From Ancylobacter novellus (GTDB lineage Bacteria > Pseudomonadota > Alphaproteobacteria > Rhizobiales > Xanthobacteraceae): DNA of 29,463 nucleotides. The notes under the pieces were generated by a model. The model did not search any database and had not been told where the DNA came from. It worked only from the letters and a program-made list of their open reading frames with translations. Positions 16,479-24,769 of the stretch are shown here, piece after piece; position 1 is the stretch's first letter, and every line of letters begins with the position of its first letter. Both the position numbers and the translations under genes were made by a program. The stretch lies in assembly GCA_003241485.1 (NCBI GenBank), contig QFQD01000068.1:1-29463 (forward strand), in the 5' to 3' direction.

Positions 16479-17164
16479 ACCAGACCCTCCGCGAAAGCGC
16501 GGTAAGCGCCGATCACGCCCTCCGGCGCGCCATCGCCACGTACGCGGCCCTCGTGCAGCCAGACGACGCGGTCGTAGCCCGCGAAGGCGTCGAGTTCATG
16601 GGCGATCATCACCACCTGCTGCGGCAGGCTGGCGATCAGCGCCTCCAGCCGGCGGCGGGTGGGAAGATCGAGGCTGGAAAAGGGTTCGTCGAAGACGATC
16701 ACCTGCGGCTCCATCACCAGCACGGCGATGATGCACAGATACTGCTTCTCGCCCTCGGACAGCGCGTGGACCGGCCGCTCCGCCCATTCGGCGCGGCCGA
16801 AGCGGGCGAGCGCGGGGATCGCCGCCGCTCGCGCCTCGCGCCGCGGCCGGCCGGCTTGTTCCAGGCTAAAGGCGACTTCCTCGGCGACGGTGGGGAAAAT
16901 GATCTGATGATCGGGATTCTGGAAGATGAAGCCGACCTTGGCGGGCAGCGCCGCCGCCTGCTCGCGCGCATCGAGCCCCTGCACCACGACCCGCCCCTCA
17001 TCGGCAACCAGCAGCCCGTTGAACAGGCGCACCAGCGACGACTTGCCCGAACCATTGGTGCCGATCAGCCCGATACGGCGCTCGCGCAGATCGAGCGACA
17101 CGTCGTCCAGCACGAGGCGTCCGCCCCGGCGCAGGGTCACGTTCTCAAGGCGGATTCCGCTCAT
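16475..17164 (-). CDS. bioM: Biotin ECF transporter ATPase
   Basis: This 229-residue cytoplasmic ABC ATPase energises biotin uptake. It has Walker A GTNGSGKSS (35-43), Q-loop FQNPDHQIIFPTVAEEVAF (81-99), which is typical of ECF A-components, signature ALSEGEKQ (134-141), Walker B VIVFDEPFSSLD (155-166) and the switch His in MIAHELDAF. ATG at 17164 gives the usual N-terminus. It lies 49 bp after the stop of an aldo/keto reductase on the same strand, and no separate promoter was recognised in that gap. The operon may therefore be read through from upstream or have a weak internal promoter. Confidence 0.92.
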   Translation of the reverse strand: MSGIRLENVTLRRGGRLVLDDVSLDLRERRIGLIGTNGSGKSSLVRLFNGLLVADEGRVVVQGLDAREQAAALPAKVGFIFQNPDHQIIFPTVAEEVAFSLEQAGRPRREARAAAIPALARFGRAEWAERPVHALSEGEKQYLCIIAVLVMEPQVIVFDEPFSSLDLPTRRRLEALIASLPQQVVMIAHELDAFAGYDRVVWLHEGRVRGDGAPEGVIGAYRAFAEGLV

Positions 17165-17213
17165 GACCGCCCGCCGTCACAGACGGGCGCGGGCCTTGCG
17201 GGAGGCATCAGCC

Positions 17214-18047
17214 TCACAGCATTTCCAGCGCGCGCTTGCGCGTGGGCGGCGGGAACGCCTTGTCCAGCGCGGCGAGATCCTCAGCGTCGAGCTTGATGTC
17301 GCGGGCGCCGGCATTCTCGCGCATGTGCTCGGGGCGCGACGCCTTGGGAATGACGATGTTGCCGGGGAACCGCAGCGCCCAGGCGAGCGCGATCTGGAAC
17401 GGCCTGGCATTGTGTTTGGCCGCGATTTCCGAGAGCACGCCAGCGGTCTTCATCCGCCCCTGCTCGATCGGGCTATAGGCCATGAGCGGCATTTCGTGCT
17501 GCTGCAGCCACGGCAGAAGATCCCATTCCGGCCCGCGCCGGGTGAGGTTGTAGAGCACCTGATTGACCGCGCAGCTCTCGCCGCCGGGGGTCTCGTACAA
17601 CTCGTTCATGTCGTCGGTGTCGAAGTTCGACACGCCCCAATGGGCGATCTTGCCCTCGCTCTTGAGGTGCTCGAAGCCGATGATCGTCTCCGCCAGCGGC
17701 ACGCCACCGCGCCAGTGCAGCAGATAAAGGTCGAGCCGGTCGGTCTTCAGCCGTTTCAGGCTGCGCTCGCAGGCGGCGATTACGCCGGCCCGGCTGGCAT
17801 TGTGCGGATAGACCTTGGAGACGAGGAATACCTTGTCGCGCAAGCCAGCAAGCGCCTCGCCGAGGAAGCTCTCGCAGGCGCCCTCGCCATACATCTCGGC
17901 GGTGTCGACCAGCTTCAGGCCGAGCTCGACGCCGAGGCGGACCGATTCGGTCTCTTCCTTCCGCGCGCTGGCCCGCTCGCCCATCATCCAGGTGCCGATG
18001 CCAAGCGCGGGAACCTTCGTCCCCTCGGGAAGAACCACAGTGCTCAT
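17214..18047 (-). CDS. Aldo/keto reductase (2,5-diketo-gluconate reductase-like)
   Basis: This 277-residue AKR has the catalytic tetrad Asp48 (VDTAE), Tyr53 (EMYGEG), Lys78 (VSKVY) and His111 (YLLHWRG). The nucleotide-binding end is NIVIPKASRPEHMRENAG. The family is the single-domain AKR5-like group with PALGIGTWMMGE at the start. ATG at 18047 has GAGGTG about 6 bases upstream. It is divergent from the NadQ-like regulator (106-bp shared promoter region) and lies directly upstream of bioM. Its substrate is unknown, and its link to biotin uptake or NAD(P) homeostasis is only positional. Confidence 0.88.
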   Translation of the reverse strand: MSTVVLPEGTKVPALGIGTWMMGERASARKEETESVRLGVELGLKLVDTAEMYGEGACESFLGEALAGLRDKVFLVSKVYPHNASRAGVIAACERSLKRLKTDRLDLYLLHWRGGVPLAETIIGFEHLKSEGKIAHWGVSNFDTDDMNELYETPGGESCAVNQVLYNLTRRGPEWDLLPWLQQHEMPLMAYSPIEQGRMKTAGVLSEIAAKHNARPFQIALAWALRFPGNIVIPKASRPEHMRENAGARDIKLDAEDLAALDKAFPPPTRKRALEML

Positions 18048-18153
18048 CTTGTCACCTCGCTGTGCGAACGGAAGCGGATTGCCACCGCCGCGCCATGCGC
18101 GCAAGCATGCTATCAAGAGAGCGACGCGAAATCCGTCCGTCCTGCGGAGCCCC

Positions 18154-19116
18154 ATGCCCTCATCGACTGCCCCGAGCCCGCCCCTTTCCGCTGCGCGCGA
18201 CGCGCAGGAACCGCGCATGCCCGAGCCGAATCTCGCCATCGGCCTGTCAGCGGTCATCGTCGCGGTGACGGGCGACGCGCCCAAGGTGCTGGCAATCAGC
18301 CATGCCGACGGGCGCGACGCCCTGCCCTCCGGCCCGCTTGAGCGCGGCCACCGCACGCTGGAGGTGGGTCTGCGCTCCTGGGTGGAGCGGCAGACGCTGC
18401 AGGAACTGGGCTATGTCGAGCAGCTCTACACCTTCGGCGACCGCGACCGCGGCGAGGATGGCGCGCGCGCGCTCTCCCTCGCCTATCTCGCTCTGGTGCG
18501 CGAGGCGCGCCCGGCCGGCGACACGCAGGCGGCCTGGCAGAGCTGGTACCGCTATTTTCCGTGGGAGGACTGGCGCGACGGGCGGCCCGGCGTGCTCGAT
18601 GTGCTGGAGCCGGGCCTGCGCGCCTGGGCGGCGGCGGCCGCCAATCCGCGCATGGCGGAAATGCGGGCCGAGCGGGTGACGCTGTGCTTCGGCGGCGCCA
18701 CCAGCCTCAACGAGGCGAGCTGGAACGAGGAGCGCGTGCTGGAGCGTTACGAGCTGCTCTATGAGGCGGGCCTCGTCGCCGAGGCGCTGCGCGAGCGAGG
18801 GTCCGACCGGACGGCCCCTGCCCTTTCCGGCGCCGAAATGCGCGAGGACAATCGCCGCATGCTGGCGCTCGCCATCGCGCGGCTGCGCGGCAAGATCAAA
18901 TACCGCCCGGTGGTGTTCGAGCTGATGCCGCCGAGCTTCACCCTTCTCCAGCTGCAACGCACGGTGGAGGCGCTCTCCGGCGTGCGGCTGCACAAGCAGA
19001 ATTTCCGCCGCCTCGTCGAGCAGCAGCGCCTTGTCGAGGAAACCGGCGAGACCACCAGCGAGACCGGCGGCGCGCCGGGCGTGCGCCTGCCCGGCGGGCA
19101 TGGCCGGCGGGGCTAG
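18154..19116 (+). CDS. nadQ: NAD-biosynthesis regulator, Nudix-related (NadQ-like, COG4111)
   Basis: This 320-residue protein has an N-terminal Nudix-like domain (about 27-175) without a canonical catalytic Nudix box. It contains VIVAVTGDAPKVLAI, LEVGLRSWVERQTLQELG and YVEQLYTFGDRDR. A C-terminal winged-helix part follows (about 225-300: YRPVVFELMPPSFTLLQLQR, LHKQNFRRLVEQQRLVEETG). This is the layout of NrtR/NadQ regulators that sense NAD-related nucleotides; COG4111 members of alphaproteobacteria control NAD synthesis genes. ATG at 18154 has GGAG just ahead; ATG at 18217 with AGGA upstream is a possible shorter start (299 residues). No NAD synthesis gene is nearby. The last about 20 residues are low-complexity Gly/Glu/Thr. 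Confidence 0.72.
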   Translation: MPSSTAPSPPLSAARDAQEPRMPEPNLAIGLSAVIVAVTGDAPKVLAISHADGRDALPSGPLERGHRTLEVGLRSWVERQTLQELGYVEQLYTFGDRDRGEDGARALSLAYLALVREARPAGDTQAAWQSWYRYFPWEDWRDGRPGVLDVLEPGLRAWAAAAANPRMAEMRAERVTLCFGGATSLNEASWNEERVLERYELLYEAGLVAEALRERGSDRTAPALSGAEMREDNRRMLALAIARLRGKIKYRPVVFELMPPSFTLLQLQRTVEALSGVRLHKQNFRRLVEQQRLVEETGETTSETGGAPGVRLPGGHGRRG

Positions 19117-19169
19117 CCCGTTTCCAAACCGCGCCGGCGACATTCCCAAGACAAGCCGGTAGCGGGCAA

Positions 19170-19198
19170 TTGAAACGCCGCCCTTAGTTGTATCCTAT
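19170..19198 (+). promoter_or_regulatory. Candidate sigma70-type promoter of the autotransporter-like gene
   Basis: TTGAAA (19170-19175) and TCCTAT (19193-19198) are separated by 17 bp, in an AT-richer patch just after the NadQ-like gene. Transcription would begin near 19205. That would leave the ATG at 19232, with its signal peptide, as the first usable start and would exclude a start at 19188. Confidence 0.45.
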
Positions 19199-19231
19199 GG
19201 CCGCAGTTGGGGCTGGGGGCAGCGTCGTTCA

Positions 19232-21149
19232 ATGTTGGGCAATCGACGGACGTCGCACGCACGGCGCGCGCTGCTGGTGTCGGCCGCGGTGTTGTGCTGC
19301 GGGATGGGAACGGCGCGGGCCCAGTCCATCTGGGACCCGGTCATCAGCCAACCCGATCCCCATAGGCGACCAGACGCTGTGGGCGCTCGGCACCTCGGTC
19401 AATGGCAGCTTCACCGGCACCAGCTCGGGCACTCTCGTCATCGGCCCCATCACCTCCGTCTCCGAGTTGAACATCCAGGGCCTCGTCACGCCGGACGGGC
19501 AGGTGACGATGGTGTTCACCCCGACCACGGGCGGCCCGACCACCATCGGCATCGGCATCATGCAGCCGGTGGGCGGCGTCACCACGATGGAAATGCAGAT
19601 GATTACCGGCACCGACCTGCTGGTGAGCCACTGGGCCTATATGGCGCCCTACGACCCCGCCATCTTCACGCCGCCGGCGGCGCAGGTGGTGCCGAGCAAC
19701 CTGTCGCCGCAATGGGCGTGGAGCGAAGGCACGCCGTGGCGGATCGTCAGCCCCGCCGCCTTCGGCACCAGCCAGCCCGGCACCTTCATCATCACCGGCT
19801 ACAAGAGCGGCTATTTCTGGGGCCAGGGCCTGCGCCCGGACGGCACGAGCTTCACCTTGCTGGGCTCCATCACCCCGCAAGGGCGCGTCCTGTTCAACAC
19901 CTCGACCGATGGCACGGTGCTCAGCCTCTATGGCGGTATCGAGGGCGATGCTTCCACCGCGCAGATGCTGCTCGGCACCTATGATTCGACGGCGGTGTTC
20001 ACCGGCGACATCACCTATGTCCAGGTCGTGCGTCCCTATCAGGAGACGGCGCAGGCCACCGGCACGGTTTCCGCGCTCGGCGCGGCGCAGGTGCTCTATA
20101 GCGTGGCCGGCACGACGGACGGGCTGACCGGTGCCATGGCGCCGGTGACGCGCGTGCTGAACGATCTCTCCGGCCCCGCCCTGTCCGGCGCGCTCAGCCA
20201 GACGGTGCCGGTGCTCTCCGGCGCGGCCGCGCAGGCCACCGCGAACACGCAGCGCATGCTCGGACAGGTCGTTGCCAACCGGCTGGCGGACCTCGACGCC
20301 ATGCCGGACAGCAGCGTCTGGGTGCAGCCGCTGGGCGGCGCCGGCCGCCAGAGTGCGCTCGACGGCGTGCCCGGCTACAGCATGAGCGGCGGTGGCTTCG
20401 CCCTGGGCGCGGACCGCACATTCGCGCCCGGCACCCGTCTGGGCGGCCTGTTCGCCTTCGCCTCCACCTCCGTCGATGCCAGCACCGACACGGACACGGC
20501 GAGCCTCGCTCAAGGCTCCGCCGACCTGCAATCCTATGTGCTGGGCGTCTATGGCGCGCAGGAGCTGGCGCCGGGGCTGCATCTCAGCTTCTCGGCCAAT
20601 GGCGGCTTGGTCGACACCTCCACCTCGCGCGCGCTCTCCTTCATGGGCAGCCGCGCCGAAGCCGGCTATCAGAGCTTCGTGCTCGACCTCGGTGCCGGCC
20701 TGTACAAGACTATCGCCGTGAACGAGGCGCTCACGCTGACGCCGGGTGTGCGGCTGGATTTCCTCAATGTGAGTTCGGACGGCTATGACGAGAACGGTGC
20801 CGGCCCGCTCGACCTCGACGTGCAGTCCGGCAGCTACCAGGAGCTGTTCATCAGCGCGGAACTGGCGCTGCGCTACCGCCTGACGCAGAGCCTCGACCTG
20901 ACGGCGCGCGGCACGGCGGGCTACAACACGCTCGACACGGCAAGCCAGGTGACGGCCCGCTTCGAGGGCGGGGGCGATCCGTTCGTCACCACCGGGCCGG
21001 ATGTGTCGCGCTGGCTGTTCACCGGCGGCGTGGGGCTCGCTTCACCCGTCACGGACGCTTTCACCGTCGGGGTGAATTACGACGTGCAGGCGAGCCCGTC
21101 CGGCTATGTCAACCAGATCGGCTCGCTGCGGCTGAAATTCCGGCTTTAG
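19232..21149 (+). pseudogene. Autotransporter beta-barrel protein, frameshifted after signal peptide
   Basis: The start at 19232 opens a good signal peptide (RRALLVSAAVLCCGMGTARA then QSIWDP). The rest of the protein lies one frame away, beginning at NPIPIGDQTLWALGTS. Removing one C from the C4 run at 19358-19361 joins them as ISQPDPIGDQTLWALG and gives a single 638-residue frame to the stop at 21149. The body has a Thr/Ser/Gly-rich passenger (about 45-320) and a C-terminal beta-barrel (SVWVQPLGGAGRQ, GGGFALGADR, then alternating strands to LRLKFRL), typical of autotransporters with signal, passenger and barrel. The passenger's function is unknown. The frame break may be a sequencing error, a true mutation or slippage. 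The barrel shows no other damage. Confidence 0.7.
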
Positions 21150-21156
21150 CCGCACG

Positions 21157-21179
21157 CCCGGCGCCAAGGCGGCGCCGGG
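21157..21179. terminator. Hairpin between convergent autotransporter-like and pepF genes
   Basis: CCCGGCGCC/GGCGCCGGG forms a perfect 9-bp stem with a 5-nt loop, 8 bp after the autotransporter stop and 14 bp from the pepF stop. No U-tract follows on either strand. Its position between two converging genes suggests a shared transcription end. Confidence 0.5.
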
Positions 21180-21192
21180 AGCGTCGTTCCCG

Positions 21193-23040
21193 TCAGCCTT
21201 CCAGCGCTTCCAGTTCCTCGATCATGCGCTCGATGAGATTGAGCCCGGTCTGCCAGAAGGCCGGGTCGCGCGCATCGAGGCCGAAGGGCTGCAGCAGCTC
21301 CGAATGATGCTTGGTGCCGCCCGCCGCCAGCATGGCGAGATAGCGCTCGGCAAAGCCCTCCTCGGCATTTTCGTAGACCGCGTAGAGCGAGTTCACCAGA
21401 CAGTCGCCGAAGGCATAGGCATAGACATAGAACGGCGAATGGATGAAGTGGCCGATATAGACCCAGTAATTCTCATAGCCGGGGCCGAGATGGATGGCTT
21501 CGCCCAGGCTCTCGCCCTGCACTTCCAGCCAGATCTGGCTGATGCGCTCGGAGGTCAATTCGCCATTCTTGCGCTCGGTGTGGATGCGGCGCTCGAAGGT
21601 GTAGAAGGCGATCTGCCGCACGACCGTGTTGATCATGTCCTCGACCTTCGAGGCCAGCATCGCCTTGCGCGCCTTCGCATCCGGTGCGGCGGCCAGCAGG
21701 CGCTGGAAGGTCAGCATCTCGCCGAACACGGAGGCGGTCTCCGCGAGCGTCAGCGGCGTCGGCGCCATCAGCGCGCCGTTCGGCGCGGCGAGCACCTGAT
21801 GCACGCCATGGCCCAGCTCATGGGCGAGCGTCATCACGTCGCGCGGCTTGCCCATATAGTTGAGCAGCACATAGGGGTGCGCGGAAGGCACGGTGGGGTG
21901 CGCGAAGGCGCCCGTCGCCTTGCCCGGCCGCACGCCGGCATCAATCCAGCTCTTGTCGAAAAAATTGCGGGCGATGTCCGCCATGCGCGGGGAGAAGGTG
22001 GAATAGGCACCCAGCACGGTCTCGCGCGCCTCGTCCCAGCCGATGGTGCGGGTCTCGACCTTCGGCAGCGGCGCGTTGCGGTCCCAGTATTCCAGCTTGT
22101 CCTTGCCGAACCACTTGGCCTTCAGCTTGTAGTAGCGGTGCGCCAGCCGGGGATAGGCGGCGTGGACGGAGGAGACGAGCGCGTCCACCACCTCGCGCTC
22201 GACGCGATTGGCGAGGTGGCGTGAATCGGCAATGTCCTCGAAGCCGCGCCAACGGTCGGAGATGTCCTTGTCCTTGGCGAGCGTGTTGGTGATGAGGGTG
22301 AACAGGCGGGCATTCTCGTCGAACACCTTGGCCAGCGCCTGCGCGCCCGCGCGGCGCTTCTCCTCTTCCGGTTCGGCGAGGAAGTTCAGCGTCTGCTCCA
22401 GCGGCAGCTTCTCGCCTTCCACCTCGAAGCGCAGCCCGGCAATGGTCTCGTCGAATAGCCGGTTCCACGCGCCACGCGAGGTGACGCCCTTCTCGTGGAA
22501 CAGCTGCTCGATGCGGTCATCGAGCTGGTAGGGCTTCTCCGCCCGCACATCCTCGATCCACGGCCGGTACTTGCCGAAGGCGGGAACCTCGAGCGCCGCC
22601 TCGACCTTGGCGTCGTCCAGCCGGTTCAGCTCCAGCGAGAAGAACAGCAGGTGGGTGGACGCGTCCGTCAGCTTCTCCTGCACGTCGCCATAGAATTTGG
22701 CGCGCACCGGATCGGTGGTATCGCCGGAATAGACGAGGCCCGCATAGGAATAGAGCCGGCCGAGCAGGTCCTCGATCTTCTCATAGCGCGCCACGATGAG
22801 CGCCAGCTGCTCGCCCGCATCCGCAGCGTCGAGAACGGCCGCGAGCTTGCCCTTGTGCGCTTCCTCGAAGTCCGCGCACTCGGTGGCGGCACGTTCGAGA
22901 TCCGCCTTCAGCTCGGGCGAATCGAGGCCGGGATAGAGATCCGTCAGGTCCCACTCCGGCAGATGGCCGAGCGCGGCGCTGGCAGTCGAGACTTCGGGCA
23001 AACGGGGGGCGGAGGCAAGAAGGTCGAAACGGCGCTGCAT
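21193..23040 (-). CDS. pepF: M3-family oligoendopeptidase F
   Basis: This 615-residue cytoplasmic zinc peptidase cleaves short peptides. The active site is LAHELGHGVHQ (His407, Glu408, His411), with the third zinc ligand Glu in LAETASVFGEML about 26 residues later. The N-terminal oligopeptidase lobe begins with PEWDLTDLYPGLDSPE. The ATG at 23040 has GGAG 5 bases upstream and is preferred over GTG at 23046, which lies too close to that site. Length and blocks fit the PepF/M3B group well. It stands alone, convergent with the autotransporter-like gene and divergent from the histidine-phosphatase-like gene. Confidence 0.92.
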   Translation of the reverse strand: MQRRFDLLASAPRLPEVSTASAALGHLPEWDLTDLYPGLDSPELKADLERAATECADFEEAHKGKLAAVLDAADAGEQLALIVARYEKIEDLLGRLYSYAGLVYSGDTTDPVRAKFYGDVQEKLTDASTHLLFFSLELNRLDDAKVEAALEVPAFGKYRPWIEDVRAEKPYQLDDRIEQLFHEKGVTSRGAWNRLFDETIAGLRFEVEGEKLPLEQTLNFLAEPEEEKRRAGAQALAKVFDENARLFTLITNTLAKDKDISDRWRGFEDIADSRHLANRVEREVVDALVSSVHAAYPRLAHRYYKLKAKWFGKDKLEYWDRNAPLPKVETRTIGWDEARETVLGAYSTFSPRMADIARNFFDKSWIDAGVRPGKATGAFAHPTVPSAHPYVLLNYMGKPRDVMTLAHELGHGVHQVLAAPNGALMAPTPLTLAETASVFGEMLTFQRLLAAAPDAKARKAMLASKVEDMINTVVRQIAFYTFERRIHTERKNGELTSERISQIWLEVQGESLGEAIHLGPGYENYWVYIGHFIHSPFYVYAYAFGDCLVNSLYAVYENAEEGFAERYLAMLAAGGTKHHSELLQPFGLDARDPAFWQTGLNLIERMIEELEALEG

Positions 23041-23206
23041 GGTCACTCCGGCGGGGAAGAATTCCTTGGTGTTACTGATATCGTGCGCAGGGCCAGCGTA
23101 TCAATCCATACGCGACGCTTCTTCTGCGCCGCGCGCGACCTCGCTTGCGGGACGGCATGGGCCTCGCCATGCTGTGCGGCAGGCAGATACCGCGAGAGGA
23201 GACGAC

Positions 23207-23941
23207 GTGACGCGCCGACCGACCCACATGCTGCTGGCGCTCGTGGTGGCGCTCGCTGGTTTTCTTGCGGCGCCGCCGAGCGAAGCGGCGCCCAAGCGCA
23301 TCATCATCGTTCGCCACGGCGAAAAGGCGGGCTCACCCGCGCTGTGCAGCCTCGGCAAGGAGCGCGCGCAGGCACTCGCGGCGCAATATCTCAGCCCGAC
23401 CAGCCCGATGAGCCTCATCAGGGGCGAGAAACCGGCGGCGATTCTCGCCATCACGCTGCACACACTTGAGACCGCCCGCCCGACCGCCGCGGCGTGGGGC
23501 ATGCGCGTTCCCACCAATGCGCTGATGCTGACCCCGATCAAGAACAACCGCTATTTCAACGGACTGGTGAACGTGCAGAACCGCAAGGTGGCGCGCGATC
23601 TTCTGGAAAATCCGCGCTGGCATGGCACGACCGTGGTGATGTTCTGGGAGCATTTCCACATCGCCAGCGCGGCGCTGGAACAGGAATTCGCCGGCGAGCA
23701 GGTGACGTTGCGCCAGTTGCTCAAGCTCGGGGAGATCCAGGGCGTGCCCGGCGGCGTGCCGAAGACCTGGCCGAACGGAAACTATAATTTCTTCTGGATA
23801 CTGGACTATGACAGCCCCACCGCGACGGTGCCGGCAAAATTTACGGTGGTACGACAGTATTTCGCGCCGCCCTTCGCCAATCTCCCCTCAAACGACTGGG
23901 GAGCGCCCGAGCCACGTCCAGCCGGTTCCGGCTGCACATGA
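23207..23941 (+). CDS. Secreted histidine-phosphatase-superfamily protein
   Basis: This 244-residue protein starts with GTG at 23207, preceded by a strong GAGGAG 6 bases upstream. Its signal peptide (LLALVVALAGFLAAPPSEAA) should send it to the periplasm. The phosphohistidine motif is VRHGEK (His37). It is followed by an ETARPTA stretch like the usual second arginine region, and EHFH further on in place of the late catalytic histidine block. The family (phosphoglycerate mutase-like) covers phosphatases and mutases. The substrate here is unknown, and being exported argues against a glycolytic role. An upstream extension in the same frame lacks the signal start and is not used. Confidence 0.8.
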   Translation: MTRRPTHMLLALVVALAGFLAAPPSEAAPKRIIIVRHGEKAGSPALCSLGKERAQALAAQYLSPTSPMSLIRGEKPAAILAITLHTLETARPTAAAWGMRVPTNALMLTPIKNNRYFNGLVNVQNRKVARDLLENPRWHGTTVVMFWEHFHIASAALEQEFAGEQVTLRQLLKLGEIQGVPGGVPKTWPNGNYNFFWILDYDSPTATVPAKFTVVRQYFAPPFANLPSNDWGAPEPRPAGSGCT

Positions 23942-23986
23942 GGCAGGCGCTCCCCCGTTCGGAGCGGTTCGGCAGCGGCGTGCAGA

Positions 23987-24250
23987 TCAGTTGAAGGCGC
24001 GCTTCATCTTCTGCCCAGGCGAGTTGTAGCCCTGGTAGAGCGGGGCAAAAATCGGCTGGAACAGGCCATTGTGGCGGTTGTCACGCACCTGCTGGCGACG
24101 CACCTTCTCGCGGGAGAGTACGTCCCGCTGCTCCTCGCTGCCGATCGGCGGCAGCGGACGCGTCGAGGTCGAGGTGGCATGCGCGGGCACGGTGAGGGGC
24201 GCGGCAATGACCATGGTAATCGCCGCGATAGCGATAGTCTTCGATATCAT
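23987..24250 (-). CDS. Small secreted protein of unknown function
   Basis: This 87-residue protein has a clear signal peptide (MISKTIAIAAITMVIAAPL..., cleavage likely after AHA near 24). The mature part of about 63 residues is polar and basic, with many Arg/Gln and an end rich in aromatic residues, Gly and Pro (LFQPIFAPLYQGYN). Translation is well supported by GGAGG 5 bases before the ATG at 24250. I do not recognise a family. It is convergent with the histidine-phosphatase-like gene and divergent from the 85-residue protein gene. Confidence 0.7.
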   Translation of the reverse strand: MISKTIAIAAITMVIAAPLTVPAHATSTSTRPLPPIGSEEQRDVLSREKVRRQQVRDNRHNGLFQPIFAPLYQGYNSPGQKMKRAFN

Positions 24251-24364
24251 TTCTGCCTCCCATTAAAGTCTTCGTGCCAGATCAACGGGCCGCCCTTCAT
24301 TTGGTTTCATGGCCGATGGACAAAAACTGACGCACCGGCAGGCAGGGGGCGGCAGCGGCATTGG

Positions 24365-24378
24365 AACGCGCGCGCGCG
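24365..24378. repeat. Alternating CG palindrome ahead of the 85-residue gene
   Basis: AACGCGCGCGCGTT is a perfect 14-bp palindrome of alternating purine and pyrimidine, followed by a further CG-rich run up to the ATG at 24397. It could adopt a left-handed or cruciform form or be a regulator site. It may also be chance in very GC-rich DNA. Confidence 0.35.
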
Positions 24379-24396
24379 TTCGCGCGTTGAGCGCGC

Positions 24397-24654
24397 ATGG
24401 AACGCACAACCACACCCCCAAGCCTGGCCCCGCCGCTGCGCCTGCGCGACGGATCGCGCCTCGTCGAGATCGCCTCGCTGGACGAGGCGCTCTTGTTCGC
24501 CGAAACCCATCCCCTGCCGAAGGGCGACTACGAGGGCATGATCCGCCGCCTGCAGGGCGCGCATGAGCAAGCCGAGCGGATAGAGGCGGCAAACGCCTTC
24601 AAATGGTGGGCGCAAAGCAACGCCATCCTGGTGGAGCCCGGCCTGCAGGATTAG
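24397..24654 (+). CDS. Small DUF982-like protein
   Basis: This 85-residue protein has a pattern reminiscent of rhizobial DUF982 proteins: VEIASLDEALLFAETHPL, a central helix (YEGMIRRLQGAHEQ), then IEAANAFKWWAQSNAIL. There is no signal peptide or membrane segment, so it is probably cytoplasmic. No Shine-Dalgarno is visible ahead of the ATG at 24397, and the upstream DNA is a CG-alternating run, which lowers confidence. Coding-like amino-acid composition and the domain-like pattern support it. Function unknown. Confidence 0.55.
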   Translation: MERTTTPPSLAPPLRLRDGSRLVEIASLDEALLFAETHPLPKGDYEGMIRRLQGAHEQAERIEAANAFKWWAQSNAILVEPGLQD

Positions 24655-24769
24655 CGGGCGCAGAGGCGGCGTCATCACGTTCTGCTGATCGAGGGGTCCG
24701 GGCAGCTCTGCCCGCCGTATCGAGTTCACCATGCCGGACAGAGCATGTGATCACTCAGGAGACGTTCCG

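Noticed and set aside
17165..17213. BioR-type operator ahead of bioM
   Set aside because: The 49-bp gap contains no TTAT...ATAA palindrome.
19344..20582. Long minus-strand frame opposite the autotransporter-like gene
   Set aside because: Composition is that of an antisense shadow. The plus-strand reading has a beta-barrel pattern.
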